A stretch of DNA of 64,000 bases from Ornithinimicrobium sediminis (GCF_021272345.1 NZ_JAJSDQ010000003.1:62001-126000), one strand, 5' to 3'. Shown: positions 51,416 to 60,409, numbered from the stretch's first letter. Translations and numbers: made by a program. Notes: generated by a model not told the origin, from the letters alone.

Positions 51416-52174
51416 GTGCCGGACACCGTGACGCAGCAGGAGCCCGACGTGCGGCTGGCCGCGAGGGCCGTCGACCTCGTCAAGGTCTACGGGGCGGGCG
51501 ACACCGAGGTGCGGGCCCTCGACGGCGTCACCGTGGACTTCCCGGCAGGTCAGTTCACTGCCGTGATGGGGCCCTCCGGATCAGGCAAGTCGACGCTGCT
51601 GCACTGCATGGCAGGTCTGGACGGCGTGGACAGCGGCACCGTGATGGTCGGGGACACCGACATCACCGGGCTCAAGGACGCCGACCTCACCCGGCTGCGC
51701 CGTGACCGGGTGGGTTTCGTCTTCCAGGCCTTCAACCTGCTGCCGATGCTCACCGCCGCGGAGAACATCGAGCTGCCGCTGCGCCTGGCGGGGCGCACAC
51801 CCGACCGCGGGTGGGTGGACACGGTCATCGACGCCGTGGGGCTGCGGTCCCGGCTCGGTCACCGCCCCGCCGAGCTCTCCGGCGGGCAGCAGCAGCGGGT
51901 CGCCGGAGCGCGAGCCCTGGCCGGCCGCCCGGAGGTCGTCTTCGCCGACGAGCCGACCGGCAACCTCGACTCCCACTCCAGCGGCGAGCTGCTGGGCTTC
52001 CTGCGGCGCAGTGTCACCGAGTTCGGCCAGACGGTGGTCATGGTCACCCACGACCCCACCGCCGCCGCGTACGCCGACCGCGTGCTCTTCCTGGCCGACG
52101 GGCGCATCGTCGACGAGATGGCCGGCCCGACCTCCGAGCGGGTGCTGGACCGGCTCAAGGAGCTCGGGGGCTGA
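51416..52174 (+). CDS. LolD/MacB-type ABC exporter ATPase
   Basis: A 252-residue ATPase: Walker A GPSGSGKST, signature LSGGQQQRVAGARAL, Walker B EVVFADEPTGNLDS and switch His in VTHDPTAA. FVFQAFNLLPMLTAAENIELPL is typical of the MacB/LolD/FtsE branch. GTG at 51416 follows GGAGGACATC. It is 2 bp upstream of the FtsX-type permease gene, forming a mechanotransmission-type exporter. Confidence 0.93.
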   Translation: MPDTVTQQEPDVRLAARAVDLVKVYGAGDTEVRALDGVTVDFPAGQFTAVMGPSGSGKSTLLHCMAGLDGVDSGTVMVGDTDITGLKDADLTRLRRDRVGFVFQAFNLLPMLTAAENIELPLRLAGRTPDRGWVDTVIDAVGLRSRLGHRPAELSGGQQQRVAGARALAGRPEVVFADEPTGNLDSHSSGELLGFLRRSVTEFGQTVVMVTHDPTAAAYADRVLFLADGRIVDEMAGPTSERVLDRLKELGG

Positions 52175-52176
52175 CC

Positions 52177-54705
52177 ATGTGGAACGTCACCCTGGCGGGG
52201 CTGCGGACCCACCTGCTGCGGCTGGTGATGACCGGGCTCGCCGTGGTGCTGGGGGTCGCGTTCGTCTCCGGCACCCTCATGCTCACCGACTCCATGAGGC
52301 TGGCGTTCGACGACGTGGTGCGCAGCACCGCAGGGGGCCTGGACCTACAGCTGCGGGGCACCTCCGAGGTGTCCTCGGCCACCACCGCCGCCGACGAGCG
52401 CACGCCGGTCACCCAGGACCTGCTGGAGGAGGTCGCCGAGGTCGAGGGGGTGCGTCTGGCCGAGGGGGTGGTGCAGGGCTCGGCGCAGCTGGTCGGCGCG
52501 GACGGCACGCCCGTCGGGGGCGGCGGTCCACCGGCCATCGGGGCCAACGCCCCCAGCGAGCCGGGCCTGGGCGGGGTCGACCTCCAGGAGGGCCGCTTCC
52601 CCGAGCGGGAGGGCGAGGTGGCGATCGACCTCGCGACGGCTCAGTCGGAGAGCTTCGCCCTGGGCGACACCCTGACCGTGGTCACCCCGAGGGGAGCCGA
52701 GCAGGTCGAGCTGACCGGCCTGGTGCGCTTCGGCGAGTCCGACAACCTGGCCGGCGCGACCGTGACGCTCTTCGAGGCCGACGCCGCCCTGGAGCGGTTC
52801 AGCCCGGACGGCAGCTGGTCCAACGCCGAGCTCTACGTGGAGGAGGGCGCGGACCGGGCCGAGGTCGCACAGGCAGCGGCAGCGGTGGCAGGCGAGGGCT
52901 TCGAGGTCATCACCGCCGAGGAGCTGGTGGACGAGACGCTCGCGTCGATCGGCGGCTTCCTCGACGTCTTCGCCACCGCCCTGCTCGTCTTCGCCGGTGT
53001 CTCGCTCTTCGTCGGCGCCTTCATCATCTTCAACACCTTCTCGATCATCGTGGCCCAGCGCACCCGGGAGTTCGCCCTGCTGCGTGCCCTCGGCGCGAGC
53101 CGTCGGCAGGTCCTGCTGGCCATGCTGAGCGAGGCCGCGGCCATCGGGGCGGTCGCATCGGCGGTCGGCGTCGCGCTGGGCGTCGGCATCGCGACGGGCA
53201 TGGTCGCGCTGCTGGAGGCGGTCGGCTTCGCCCTGCCCACCGCCGGACTGGTCCTCACCCCCCGCACGGTGGTCCTCGGCATGGTGGTGGGCGTCGTGGT
53301 GACCGTGGTCTCCGCGCTCCTGCCCGTCGTGCGCTCGACCCGGGTGCCACCGGTCGCGGCGCTCCAGGCGGTGGCCGCCCCGGTGACCCCCCGGGCCGGT
53401 GCGGCACGCTACGTGCTCGGTGGGCTGGTGACCGCCGCCGGGGTCGCCGGCCTGCTCGGCGGGCTGTTCGCCGGCGGCGGGGTCACCCTGGTCGGTGTGG
53501 GCGCAGCGCTGGTGTTCCTCGGCATCGCAGTGCTCAGCCCGCTGTTCACCCGGCCGTTGGTCCGGGCGCTGGGGGTGCCGGTGGCCACGCTGGCCGGGGT
53601 GCAGGGCGACCTCGCCCGCGAGAACGCGATGCGCAACCCCCGGCGCACCGCCTCCACGGCGGCGGCGCTGATGATCGGCCTCGGGCTGGTCGGCTTCGTG
53701 ACGATCTTCGCCGCCTCGCTGCGGGCGACCGTGGCCGAGGCCGTCGAGGACCTCTTCGCCGCCGACCTGCAGATCAGGTCCTCCACCTTCACCGGCCTGC
53801 CCGACGAGCTGCCGCAGCAGGTCGAGGCGCTGCCCGAGGTCGACCTCGTCGGCATCCAGCAGGTCACCGACGTCAGGGTCGGGGAGCGCACCGGCTTCGC
53901 CCTGGCGATGGACCCCGCCACGATGGACGAGCTCTTCGTCCTCACGATGCAGGAGGGGTCCACCGCCGCCCTGGCCGACGGCGGGATCCTGATGACGCCC
54001 GACCTCGCCGAGGCCGGGGGCTGGTCGGTCGGCGACCCGGTGCCCACGGCCTTCGGGCTCACCGGTGAGACCGAGCTCGTGCTGCGCGGCACCTTCACCG
54101 GCGCCGGCGACGTGCAGTACGTCCTCGACAGCGGCACGTACCGCGACAACGTGCGCTCCACCCAGGTCTTCTCGGTGCTGATGCGGCTCGCGGAGGGGGT
54201 GTCCGTGGAGGCGGGCCGCACGGCCGTCGAGGCCGTGGTGGCCGACCTGCCGTCCGCGGTGGTGACCGACGAGGAGGGCTTCCGTGAGGAGCTGGAGGGC
54301 ACCGTCAACCAGCTGCTGGCACTGGTCTTCGGCCTGCTCGGCCTCTCCGTGGTGATCGCGCTCTTCGGCATCGTCAACACCCTCGCCCTCAGCGTCTTCG
54401 AGCGGGTGCGTGAGCTGGGCCTGGTCCGTGCCATCGGGATGACCCGCCGGCAGGTGCGCGCGATGGTCCGGTGGGAGGCCGTGCTCATCGCGGTGCTCGG
54501 GGCCGTCCTCGGCCTGGTGGTCGGCGTCTTCTTCGCCTGGGTGCTCGCTCTGGCGCTGGAGGAGCAGCTCACCGCCTTCGTCATCCCCTACGGCCAGCTG
54601 GGGCTCGCCCTGGTCGCCGCGGCCCTGGCAGGAGTGCTGGCGGGGGTGCTGCCTGCACGGCGCGCCGCCAAGGTCGACATCCTCACGGCCATCACGGTCG
54701 AGTAG
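52177..54705 (+). CDS. FtsX/MacB-type ABC permease
   Basis: An 842-residue permease with two FtsX modules. An N-terminal helix is followed by an extracytoplasmic MacB_PCD-like domain (about 45-245), helices around 260-410, a second soluble domain (about 495-690), and four final helices (about 710-840). The LRALGASRRQVLLAML and VRAIGMTRRQVRAMVRWE loops contact the ATPase. Such actinobacterial transporters handle envelope peptides or lipids. ATG at 52177 closely follows the ATPase gene stop. Confidence 0.92.
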   Translation: MWNVTLAGLRTHLLRLVMTGLAVVLGVAFVSGTLMLTDSMRLAFDDVVRSTAGGLDLQLRGTSEVSSATTAADERTPVTQDLLEEVAEVEGVRLAEGVVQGSAQLVGADGTPVGGGGPPAIGANAPSEPGLGGVDLQEGRFPEREGEVAIDLATAQSESFALGDTLTVVTPRGAEQVELTGLVRFGESDNLAGATVTLFEADAALERFSPDGSWSNAELYVEEGADRAEVAQAAAAVAGEGFEVITAEELVDETLASIGGFLDVFATALLVFAGVSLFVGAFIIFNTFSIIVAQRTREFALLRALGASRRQVLLAMLSEAAAIGAVASAVGVALGVGIATGMVALLEAVGFALPTAGLVLTPRTVVLGMVVGVVVTVVSALLPVVRSTRVPPVAALQAVAAPVTPRAGAARYVLGGLVTAAGVAGLLGGLFAGGGVTLVGVGAALVFLGIAVLSPLFTRPLVRALGVPVATLAGVQGDLARENAMRNPRRTASTAAALMIGLGLVGFVTIFAASLRATVAEAVEDLFAADLQIRSSTFTGLPDELPQQVEALPEVDLVGIQQVTDVRVGERTGFALAMDPATMDELFVLTMQEGSTAALADGGILMTPDLAEAGGWSVGDPVPTAFGLTGETELVLRGTFTGAGDVQYVLDSGTYRDNVRSTQVFSVLMRLAEGVSVEAGRTAVEAVVADLPSAVVTDEEGFREELEGTVNQLLALVFGLLGLSVVIALFGIVNTLALSVFERVRELGLVRAIGMTRRQVRAMVRWEAVLIAVLGAVLGLVVGVFFAWVLALALEEQLTAFVIPYGQLGLALVAAALAGVLAGVLPARRAAKVDILTAITVE

Positions 54706-54717
54706 CGCCGACGGGGC

Positions 54718-55224
54718 TCAGCGCTCGCGACGCCGCACGATGTGACCGACGACCTCCGGGACCCAGCCGGTGTCACCGCGCATCCACCGGCCGCCGACGA
54801 GGTTGGTCGGCACCACCACGAAGTCGTGCCGGAACCCCCCGGCCACCGCGAGGTCGGTGCCGAAGACGTCGGTGACGATCTTCCAGTCGAGGTCGGTGTG
54901 CCGGTCGAGGTGCTCGCCGACCCCCATGGCGTAGCGCTCGACGACCGCCGCGTGATCACCCTTGCGGTTGCCGGCGACCCAGGCCTGGAAGGCGGCGTCG
55001 TAGCCGGCACCGATGGAGGTGAGGTCGTCGAGGTCGACCCCCTCGGCCTCGAGCTCGCGCACGGCACGGGCGATCCGGGCCTCCTCGTCCGGGCCGATCC
55101 GGGTGGCGCCCGGCTCGAGCACACCCCCCTCGTCGCTGACGTCCTCCTCGGAGGGCAGCTCGAGGCTCGGACCGGAGCTGACCGGCGGTGACTCGGGCCC
55201 CTTCTTGCGGCTGAACCATCCCAT
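54718..55224 (-). CDS. DUF3806 domain protein
   Basis: A 168-residue cytosolic protein. Residues 1-50 are polar and acidic. About 60-168 (VDLDDLTSIGAGYDAAFQAWVAG, VERYAMGVGEHLDRHTDLDWKIVTDVFGTDLAV, GWVPEVVGHIVRRRER) match DUF3806, of unknown function. The ATG at 55224 (MGWFSRKKG) is preceded by TATGGT (55231-55236) at 6 nt, so the mRNA is probably leaderless. Convergent with the exporter operon. Confidence 0.85.
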   Translation of the reverse strand: MGWFSRKKGPESPPVSSGPSLELPSEEDVSDEGGVLEPGATRIGPDEEARIARAVRELEAEGVDLDDLTSIGAGYDAAFQAWVAGNRKGDHAAVVERYAMGVGEHLDRHTDLDWKIVTDVFGTDLAVAGGFRHDFVVVPTNLVGGRWMRGDTGWVPEVVGHIVRRRER

Positions 55225-55288
55225 CGCCCCACCATATCCACCGGGACGTCCTCGGGTGGGCCGTCGGTGGCCCACCCGGGACCGGGCC

Positions 55289-56239
55289 TCAGTGCGCCGC
55301 AGCGGCCTCCTTCGGGCGCGGGACGAGATGCATCAGGGCGACGACGACCGCCCCGACGACCAGGCCGATGACGGCGGAGGCGAGGGTGTTGGTGAGCCAG
55401 GCCAGGGCACCGGCCGCGGCCGGGACGGCCTCGGCGACCCACTCCTCGGCGTGGTGGACGAGGTCGTAGGGAGCCGTGAGGCCCAGCTCGTCGGCACCCA
55501 CGAGCAGGATGTGACCGCCCACCCAGAGCATCGCGACGACGCCCACCACGGACAGGGCGGCCAGCAGCTTCGGCATACCTCTCACCATCAGCTCGCCCAG
55601 CCGCTGCGCCGAGGTGGAGTCGCGCTCGGTGAGGTGCAGGCCGATGTCGTCCATCTTGACGATGAGGCCGACGGCGCCGTAGACGAGGGCCGTGATGCCG
55701 ATGGCGACGACCACGAGGATGGCCGCGCGGGAGAGGAACGGCTCGTCGGCGACCTCGTTGAGCGCGATGACCATGATCTCGGCGGACAGGATGAAGTCGG
55801 TGCGCACCGCACCCTTGACGACCGTGTCCTCGTGCTCGGGGTCGAGCGCCACCGAGGGCGTGTCCTGCTCCGCCGGATGGTGCCCGCTCACCTTCTCCCA
55901 GATCTTCTCGGCGCCCTCGTAGCAGAGGTAGGTGCCGCCCAGCATGAGGACGGGCGTGAGGACCCAGGGCACGAACTGGCTGAGCAGCAGGATCGCCGGG
56001 ACGATGAGGAGCAGCTTGTTGCGCAGCGACCCGGTCGCGATGCGCCTGATGATCGGCAGCTCGCGCTGGGCGGCCAGCCCCTGCACGTAGCGCGGCGTGA
56101 CGGCGGCGTCGTCGACGACCACGCCCGCTGCCTTGGCGCCGGCGCGACCGGCGGCGGCGCCGACGTCGTCGATCGAGGCCGCAGCGAGCTTGGCCAGCGC
56201 GGCGATGTCGTCCAGCAGGGCGACGAGTCCGCCGGCCAT
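55289..56239 (-). CDS. DUF808 (YedI-like) membrane protein
   Basis: A 316-residue inner-membrane protein: GGLVALLDDIAALAKLAAASIDDVGAAAGRAGAKAAGVVVDDAAVTPRYV at the N-terminus, then five or six helices and conserved GGTYLCYEGAEKI, TDFILSAEIMVIALNEV and VKMDDIGLHL, identifying DUF808. Function unknown. ATG at 56239 follows GCAGAGGCAGC; TACTGT further upstream may be the -10. Confidence 0.9.
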   Translation of the reverse strand: MAGGLVALLDDIAALAKLAAASIDDVGAAAGRAGAKAAGVVVDDAAVTPRYVQGLAAQRELPIIRRIATGSLRNKLLLIVPAILLLSQFVPWVLTPVLMLGGTYLCYEGAEKIWEKVSGHHPAEQDTPSVALDPEHEDTVVKGAVRTDFILSAEIMVIALNEVADEPFLSRAAILVVVAIGITALVYGAVGLIVKMDDIGLHLTERDSTSAQRLGELMVRGMPKLLAALSVVGVVAMLWVGGHILLVGADELGLTAPYDLVHHAEEWVAEAVPAAAGALAWLTNTLASAVIGLVVGAVVVALMHLVPRPKEAAAAH

Positions 56240-56320
56240 CAGTGCTGCCTCTGCAGCGGGATGATGCTCACAGGCGACACAGTAGACCGGTCGGCCCGAC
56301 GCGGCGCTCCGTCAGGACAC

Positions 56321-57526
56321 TCACGTGTGCGCGCGCAGGTACCTCCCGAAGTGCGGCACGGTGAAGGCGATGCGCCCCCGCTCCCCGGAGTAGATGAGCC
56401 CCTTCTTCAGCAGCGCGTCACGCGCCGGTGACAGGGACTGCGGCTTGCGGTTCAGGTAGGTCGCCACGTCGGAGGTCGCGACCGACTCCACCGCCTCCTC
56501 GGCGAGGTCGCCGGTCGGCTGGGCACCGAGGTCGGCCATGGCCCGGAGGTACTCCCGCTCCCCCGGCGTCGCGCGCTCGTAGCGTGAGCCGAAGAAGCCG
56601 ACCGCGAGCTCGGCCTCGGCCTCCGGGGCGCCGACCCGCACGTCCTCGGCGCTGATCGGCGACTGCGGCGCCAGGTCCCAGACCGACTTGCCGTAGGCCT
56701 GGATGAAGTAGGGGTAGCCACCGGTCGCGGCATACATCTCGGCGAGCGCCTCGGGGGTGAAGTCGGCGCCCTCCTCCTGCGCCGGGGCCTGCAGCGCACG
56801 GGCCGCCTGTTCGCGGTCGAGCCGGTCGATGCGCGAGTAGCGGAAGAGCCGCTCGGAGTAGGACTTGCTCGCCGACAGCACCGCCGGCAGGTGGGGCAGC
56901 CCGGCCCCCACGACGATGACCGGCAGCGCGGACTGGCTCAGCTCGTGACACGCTGCGCAGACCGCCGAGACGTCCTGGGGCCCCAGGTCCTGCATCTCGT
57001 CGACGAAGACCGCGACACCCTTGCCGACGTCGGCGGCCAGTCCCCCGACGTCCGTGAGCAGCTCGACGAGGTCGATCTCGATGTCCCCGGAGTCCGCCCT
57101 GCCGGAGACCGCCGGGGCGTCGATGCCGGGGTTCCACCGGTCGCGCAGCTTGGCACCGGGCGCCTCCCGCTGGGCGAACGCCTTGATGACGCCGAGCACA
57201 TGGTCGAGCTCCTCCCCCCGGGGGTGACCGAGCTCGCGGACGGCCATGTGCAGGGCGGCCGCCATGGGCCGGCGCAGCGCCTGGTCAGGGCGTGCCTCCA
57301 GCTTGCCGGTGCCCCACTTGGCCCGGACCGCCGACGAGCGCAGGGCGTTGAGCAGCACCGTCTTGCCCACGCCGCGCAGGCCGGTGAGGACCATCGAGCG
57401 CTCGGGTCGCCCGCGGGCGATGCGCTCGAGCACGACCTGGAAGGCCTGGATCTGCTCGTCACGGCCGGCGAGCTCGGGCGGGCGCTGGCCCGCGCCGGGG
57501 GCGTAGGGGTTGGTGACCGGGTCCAC
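56321..57526 (-). CDS. AAA/ORC-like ATPase with C-terminal winged helix
   Basis: A 401-residue P-loop ATPase: Walker A VLTGLRGVGKTVLLNAL (about 47-63), Walker B AVFVDEMQDL, sensor VVGAGLPHLP and Arg-finger region FRYSRIDRLDREQA. C-terminal residues (about 320-401) form a winged helix (VATSDVATYLNRKPQSLSPARDALLKKGLI). Actinobacterial relatives are standalone ATP-binding proteins of unknown role. The GTG at 57526 lies 6 nt after TACGAT (minus strand, 57533-57538), suggesting a leaderless transcript. Confidence 0.87.
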   Translation of the reverse strand: MDPVTNPYAPGAGQRPPELAGRDEQIQAFQVVLERIARGRPERSMVLTGLRGVGKTVLLNALRSSAVRAKWGTGKLEARPDQALRRPMAAALHMAVRELGHPRGEELDHVLGVIKAFAQREAPGAKLRDRWNPGIDAPAVSGRADSGDIEIDLVELLTDVGGLAADVGKGVAVFVDEMQDLGPQDVSAVCAACHELSQSALPVIVVGAGLPHLPAVLSASKSYSERLFRYSRIDRLDREQAARALQAPAQEEGADFTPEALAEMYAATGGYPYFIQAYGKSVWDLAPQSPISAEDVRVGAPEAEAELAVGFFGSRYERATPGEREYLRAMADLGAQPTGDLAEEAVESVATSDVATYLNRKPQSLSPARDALLKKGLIYSGERGRIAFTVPHFGRYLRAHT

Positions 57527-57532
57527 GATCGG

Positions 57533-57599
57533 ATCGTATGCGGTTGTCTACGTCAGACCCGATAGGCCCGGATAGTCCGCGAGTGTCGCGGGCTAGAGT
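57533..57599. promoter_or_regulatory. Bidirectional leaderless promoter
   Basis: TACGAT on the minus strand (57533-57538) and TAGAGT on the plus strand (57594-57599) each end exactly 6 nt before a GTG start codon. The 79-bp gap thus carries two back-to-back promoters whose mRNAs would begin at or next to the start codons. Between them is a partial direct repeat of GATAG-type words (57561-57577). Confidence 0.5.
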
Positions 57600-57605
57600 C
57601 GGGGG

Positions 57606-57839
57606 GTGACCGTGGAGCGACTGCTGGGCCTGCCGATGGGCACCCGTGTCGTCGTGCGTCATCTCATCGAGGGCGGAGAGCGCGCGAGCGACGCGCTCGG
57701 GGATCTCGTCGCGCGGGACGACACCACCGTCGTGGTGCAGACCCGGCGCGGGCCCGAGCACATCGCTCTCGCGGACGTGCTGCTCTGCAAGCCGGTGCCG
57801 CCACCGCCGCAGCGGCGCGGTGCCCGGCGTCCCGGCTGA
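57606..57839 (+). CDS. Orphan SH3-like domain protein (Rv0428c-type acetyltransferase N-terminal domain)
   Basis: A 77-residue protein, MGTRVVVRHLI, DALGDLVARDDTTVVVQTRRGPEHIALADVLLCKPVPPPP. This matches the beta-barrel domain that normally precedes a GNAT acetyltransferase in actinobacteria, but no acetyltransferase follows. It may be a truncated gene or a deliberate single-domain protein. GTG at 57606 is 6 nt after TAGAGT. Convergent with the rhodanese gene. Confidence 0.75.
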   Translation: MTVERLLGLPMGTRVVVRHLIEGGERASDALGDLVARDDTTVVVQTRRGPEHIALADVLLCKPVPPPPQRRGARRPG

Positions 57840-57841
57840 GG

Positions 57842-58168
57842 TCAGATGACCTTCGGGTCCTCGTCGGTGTCGGCCACCATCGGCTTGCCGGCCGCCGCCC
57901 AGGCCTTCATGCCACCGGCGACGTTGACGGGGTCGAAACCCTCACGCTGCAGCCACTCGACCGCGCGGGAGGACCGCCCCCCGCTGCGGCAGATCACCGG
58001 GATCTGCTCACCGTGGGGCACGTTGCCGAGGCTGGTCGGGAGGTCGGCCAGCGGAGCGTAGATGGCGTTCGGCGCACGGCCGGCCGTCCACTCGTCCTTC
58101 TCCCGGACGTCGAGCACGACAGCGTCGTCGGACAGTTGGGTCACGTCGATCTCGGGTACGTTGCTCAT
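57842..58168 (-). CDS. Single-domain rhodanese-like sulfurtransferase
   Basis: A 108-residue protein: VVLDVREKDEWTAGRAPNAIYAPLADLP, the active-site loop VICRSGGRSSRA with catalytic Cys, and NVAGGMKAWAAAGKP. It should transfer sulfane sulfur to thiols or cyanide. The ATG at 58168 lies 6 nt after CAGGAT (58175-58180). It is separated from the glycosylase gene by the repeat array at 58241-58428. It is 14 kb from the ynj-like module, so I do not treat it as YnjE. Confidence 0.9.
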   Translation of the reverse strand: MSNVPEIDVTQLSDDAVVLDVREKDEWTAGRAPNAIYAPLADLPTSLGNVPHGEQIPVICRSGGRSSRAVEWLQREGFDPVNVAGGMKAWAAAGKPMVADTDEDPKVI

Positions 58169-58240
58169 GGCGCCATCCTGCCAAACTCCGGCCAAGATTT
58201 CAGCCTCGGACCTGGCACTTCGCTGCCACTACCCCCTCCC

Positions 58241-58428
58241 GTTGCCAGGGAAAAAGCACCCCACCCCCGCACGTTGCCAGGGAAAATGCGCCCTACTCCT
58301 CGCGCTGCCAGGGAAACTTGCATCCCTCGCAAGCCCGTCAGGAGGGCGCGAAACCCCGAGCAACAGGCCCAGGGAGGGTGCGAAACCCCGAGCAACACGC
58401 CCCGAGGGGACGCAAAACCCCGAGCAGA
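58241..58428. repeat. Two opposed triplets of about 32-bp intergenic repeats
   Basis: Type A (core GTTGCCAGGGAAAA) starts at 58241, 58273 and 58304; type B (core GCGAAACCCCGAGCAAC) at 58348, 58380 and 58412. The period is 32 (31 once) in both. The reverse complement of B begins GTTGC and has a GGG block and terminal GC in the same places as A, so the two sets face each other around a CTTGC/GCAAG hairpin (58317-58333). The last B copy abuts the glycosylase stop codon. Function unknown; 58169-58429 otherwise holds no gene. Confidence 0.75.
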
Positions 58429-58429
58429 G

Positions 58430-59290
58430 CTACTTGAGGAGGCGCGACATACGGCGGTCGGCGAGCAGCTTGCCGCCGGTCTGGCAGGTGGGGCAGTACT
58501 GCAGCGCCGAGTCGGCGAAGCTGACCTCCCGCACGGCGTCACCGCAGACGGGGCACTCCTGGCCGGCGCGGCCGTGCACCGCCATCCCGGCACGCTTGGC
58601 GTCCTTGAGCTCCGCGGCGGGCTTGCCGCCGGCCACGTCGACGGCATGGGCCAGGACCTCGCGCAGTGCTGTGTACGCCGCGTCGACCTGCTCCTCGGTG
58701 AGCGTCGAGGCGAGCGCGAACGGCGAGAGCCGGGCCGCGTGCAGGATCTCGTCGGAGTAGGCGTTGCCGATGCCGGCGATGACGCTCTGGTCGCGCAGCA
58801 GCCCCTTGACCTGGGTGCGGCGACCCTCCAGGATCGCGGCGAAGGCCTCCCGGGTGAACTCCTCGGCCAGAGGGTCGGGCCCCAGCGACGCGATGCCCTT
58901 GACCTCCTGCGGGTCGGTCACGAGGTAGGCAGCGAGCCCCTTGCGCGTGCCCGCCTCGGTCAGGTCGAAGCCGGAACCGTCGTCGAGCCGCACCCGCAGC
59001 GCGATCGGGGACCTGCCGGGCCGGATGCGGGTGGTCGACAGCGCGTCGGACCAGCGCAGCCACCCCGCCCTGGCCAGGTGGAAGACCAGGTGCGTGCCGT
59101 CGACGTCGAGGTCGACGAACTTGCCGTGCCGGGCGACCCCGTCCACCGGCCGACCCACGAGCGAGTCGGGCGGCGGGTCGAAGGTCTTCAGCACTGCGAC
59201 GGAGCCGAGCTCCACGTCGGTGACGACCCGGCCCACCGCGCGCACGGACAGGAAGTCGGTCAGCGCCTGGACCTCGGGCAGCTCCGGCAC
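58430..59290 (-). CDS. Fpg/Nei-family DNA glycosylase
   Basis: A 286-residue base-excision repair enzyme. It starts MPELPEVQALTDFL (encoded GTG), giving the catalytic Pro2 and Glu3, has the beta-hairpin Lys in ARHGKFVDLDVDG, the helix-two-turn-helix region VIAGIGNAYSDEILHAARLSPFA and a C-terminal zinc finger ECPVCG plus YCPTCQT. It removes oxidised bases and nicks the abasic site. It is close to an App1-type phosphatase gene on the same strand. Confidence 0.94.
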   Translation of the reverse strand: MPELPEVQALTDFLSVRAVGRVVTDVELGSVAVLKTFDPPPDSLVGRPVDGVARHGKFVDLDVDGTHLVFHLARAGWLRWSDALSTTRIRPGRSPIALRVRLDDGSGFDLTEAGTRKGLAAYLVTDPQEVKGIASLGPDPLAEEFTREAFAAILEGRRTQVKGLLRDQSVIAGIGNAYSDEILHAARLSPFALASTLTEEQVDAAYTALREVLAHAVDVAGGKPAAELKDAKRAGMAVHGRAGQECPVCGDAVREVSFADSALQYCPTCQTGGKLLADRRMSRLLK

Positions 59291-59299
59291 GGCAGCCTC

Positions 59300-60409
59300 C
59301 TACTCCTCCACCTGCGGCACCCACGAGCTGGGCTTGAGCCGGCCCATGCGTTGGCGTGCGCTCTGGATCAGAGTATGCAGCGTGTAGCCCTCCGGCGCCC
59401 GCAGCATGGGCACCCCGCCGTGACCGTGCCGCTTGCCCAGCAGCTCGTCGGTCGCGATGGGCAGGCCGTGCGAGAGCACCTGCTGGGCGGGTGTCAGCTG
59501 GCGGATGCCGACCGCCTCGACCTTGTCGGGGTGGGCGTGCGCGAAGTCGCCGTAGAGCTGCGGGTCGTGCTGGCCGTCGTCGCCGACCAGGATCCACCGC
59601 ACGCCAGGGAACTCACGGACCAGCCGCTCCAGCTGGTTCGCCTTGTGCTCGCGCCCGCTGCGGAACCACCCGGTGTTGGTGGGGCCCCAGTCGGTGAGCA
59701 GGAGCGGGCCCGCCGGGAAGCCGTGCCTGCGCAGGAAGCGCGTCAGGGTGGGAGCCGTGTTCCAGGCGCCGGTGGACAGGTAGAAGATCGGTGTGCCCGC
59801 GCTCTCGCTGAGGAACGAGCGGTACATCGTGGCCATGCCGGGCACCTCCTCACGCACCTGCTCGTCCCGGACGAAGGTGTTCCACGCCGCGATCAGGGGA
59901 CGCGGGAGGTGGGTGACCATCACGGTGTCGTCGATGTCACTGACGACCCCGACCTCCAGGTCGGCCCGGACGACCTGGACCGGCGTGGTGAGCATGTCAC
60001 CGCTCATGACGGTGAGGTGTGCCTCGTGCCAGCCTTCCTGCAGCCCGTGGCCGGCGACGACGGCGTCGACGTAGCCGCCACGGTCGGTGCGGGCGACCAG
60101 GGTCGCGTCACCGACCTGGATGCGCACCGGGGTGTTGGCCGCGGGCGCGGTGAAGAAGGCACGCCAGCCGCGCTGCACCAGGTCGGCCTCCTCGATCTCC
60201 TGCCGAGAGCTGCGGGCCTCGGGGACCTGGGTGCTGAGGTCGACCTCCTCCCGGCTGAGCAGGACCCGGGCGAACACGCGCACCTGCCCGGGAGTGCCGT
60301 AGCCGGTGTACCCGATGAGGCGCTCCTGCCAGCCACGGGCGCGCAGGACCGACTCGATGCTGTCGAAGAAGGTGTTCTCGATCACGGCAGCGATATGGGG
60401 CCGGGCCAT
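59300..60409 (-). CDS. App1-like phosphatidate phosphatase domain protein
   Basis: A 369-residue protein with an N-terminal beta-rich domain (about 25-130) and a HAD-like catalytic domain: DxDxT motif VVSDIDDTVMVTHLP, YLSTGAWNTAPTLTRFLRRHGFP and LVGDDGQHDPQLYGDFAHAHPDKV. This matches the App1/DUF2183 conserved domain. It likely dephosphorylates phosphatidic or a related lipid. TAGGGT (60417-60422) lies 7 nt before the ATG, indicating leaderless start. Divergent from PPK2 across 113 bp. Confidence 0.88.
   Translation of the reverse strand: MARPHIAAVIENTFFDSIESVLRARGWQERLIGYTGYGTPGQVRVFARVLLSREEVDLSTQVPEARSSRQEIEEADLVQRGWRAFFTAPAANTPVRIQVGDATLVARTDRGGYVDAVVAGHGLQEGWHEAHLTVMSGDMLTTPVQVVRADLEVGVVSDIDDTVMVTHLPRPLIAAWNTFVRDEQVREEVPGMATMYRSFLSESAGTPIFYLSTGAWNTAPTLTRFLRRHGFPAGPLLLTDWGPTNTGWFRSGREHKANQLERLVREFPGVRWILVGDDGQHDPQLYGDFAHAHPDKVEAVGIRQLTPAQQVLSHGLPIATDELLGKRHGHGGVPMLRAPEGYTLHTLIQSARQRMGRLKPSSWVPQVEE

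Noticed and set aside
56321-57526. Anti-phage defence island around the AAA ATPase
   Set aside because: Neighbours are housekeeping or generic genes (DUF808, rhodanese, Fpg/Nei), with no nuclease, toxin or helicase partner, so context does not support a defence role.
57842-58168. Rhodanese as the missing YnjE of the ynj-like module
   Set aside because: It is a single-domain protein 14 kb away in an unrelated context, whereas YnjE has more than one rhodanese domain and lies in the operon.
58241-58428. CRISPR array
   Set aside because: Units are only partly conserved (14-17 nt cores), with no fixed 30-40 bp spacers, the two triplets face each other, and no cas genes are present.
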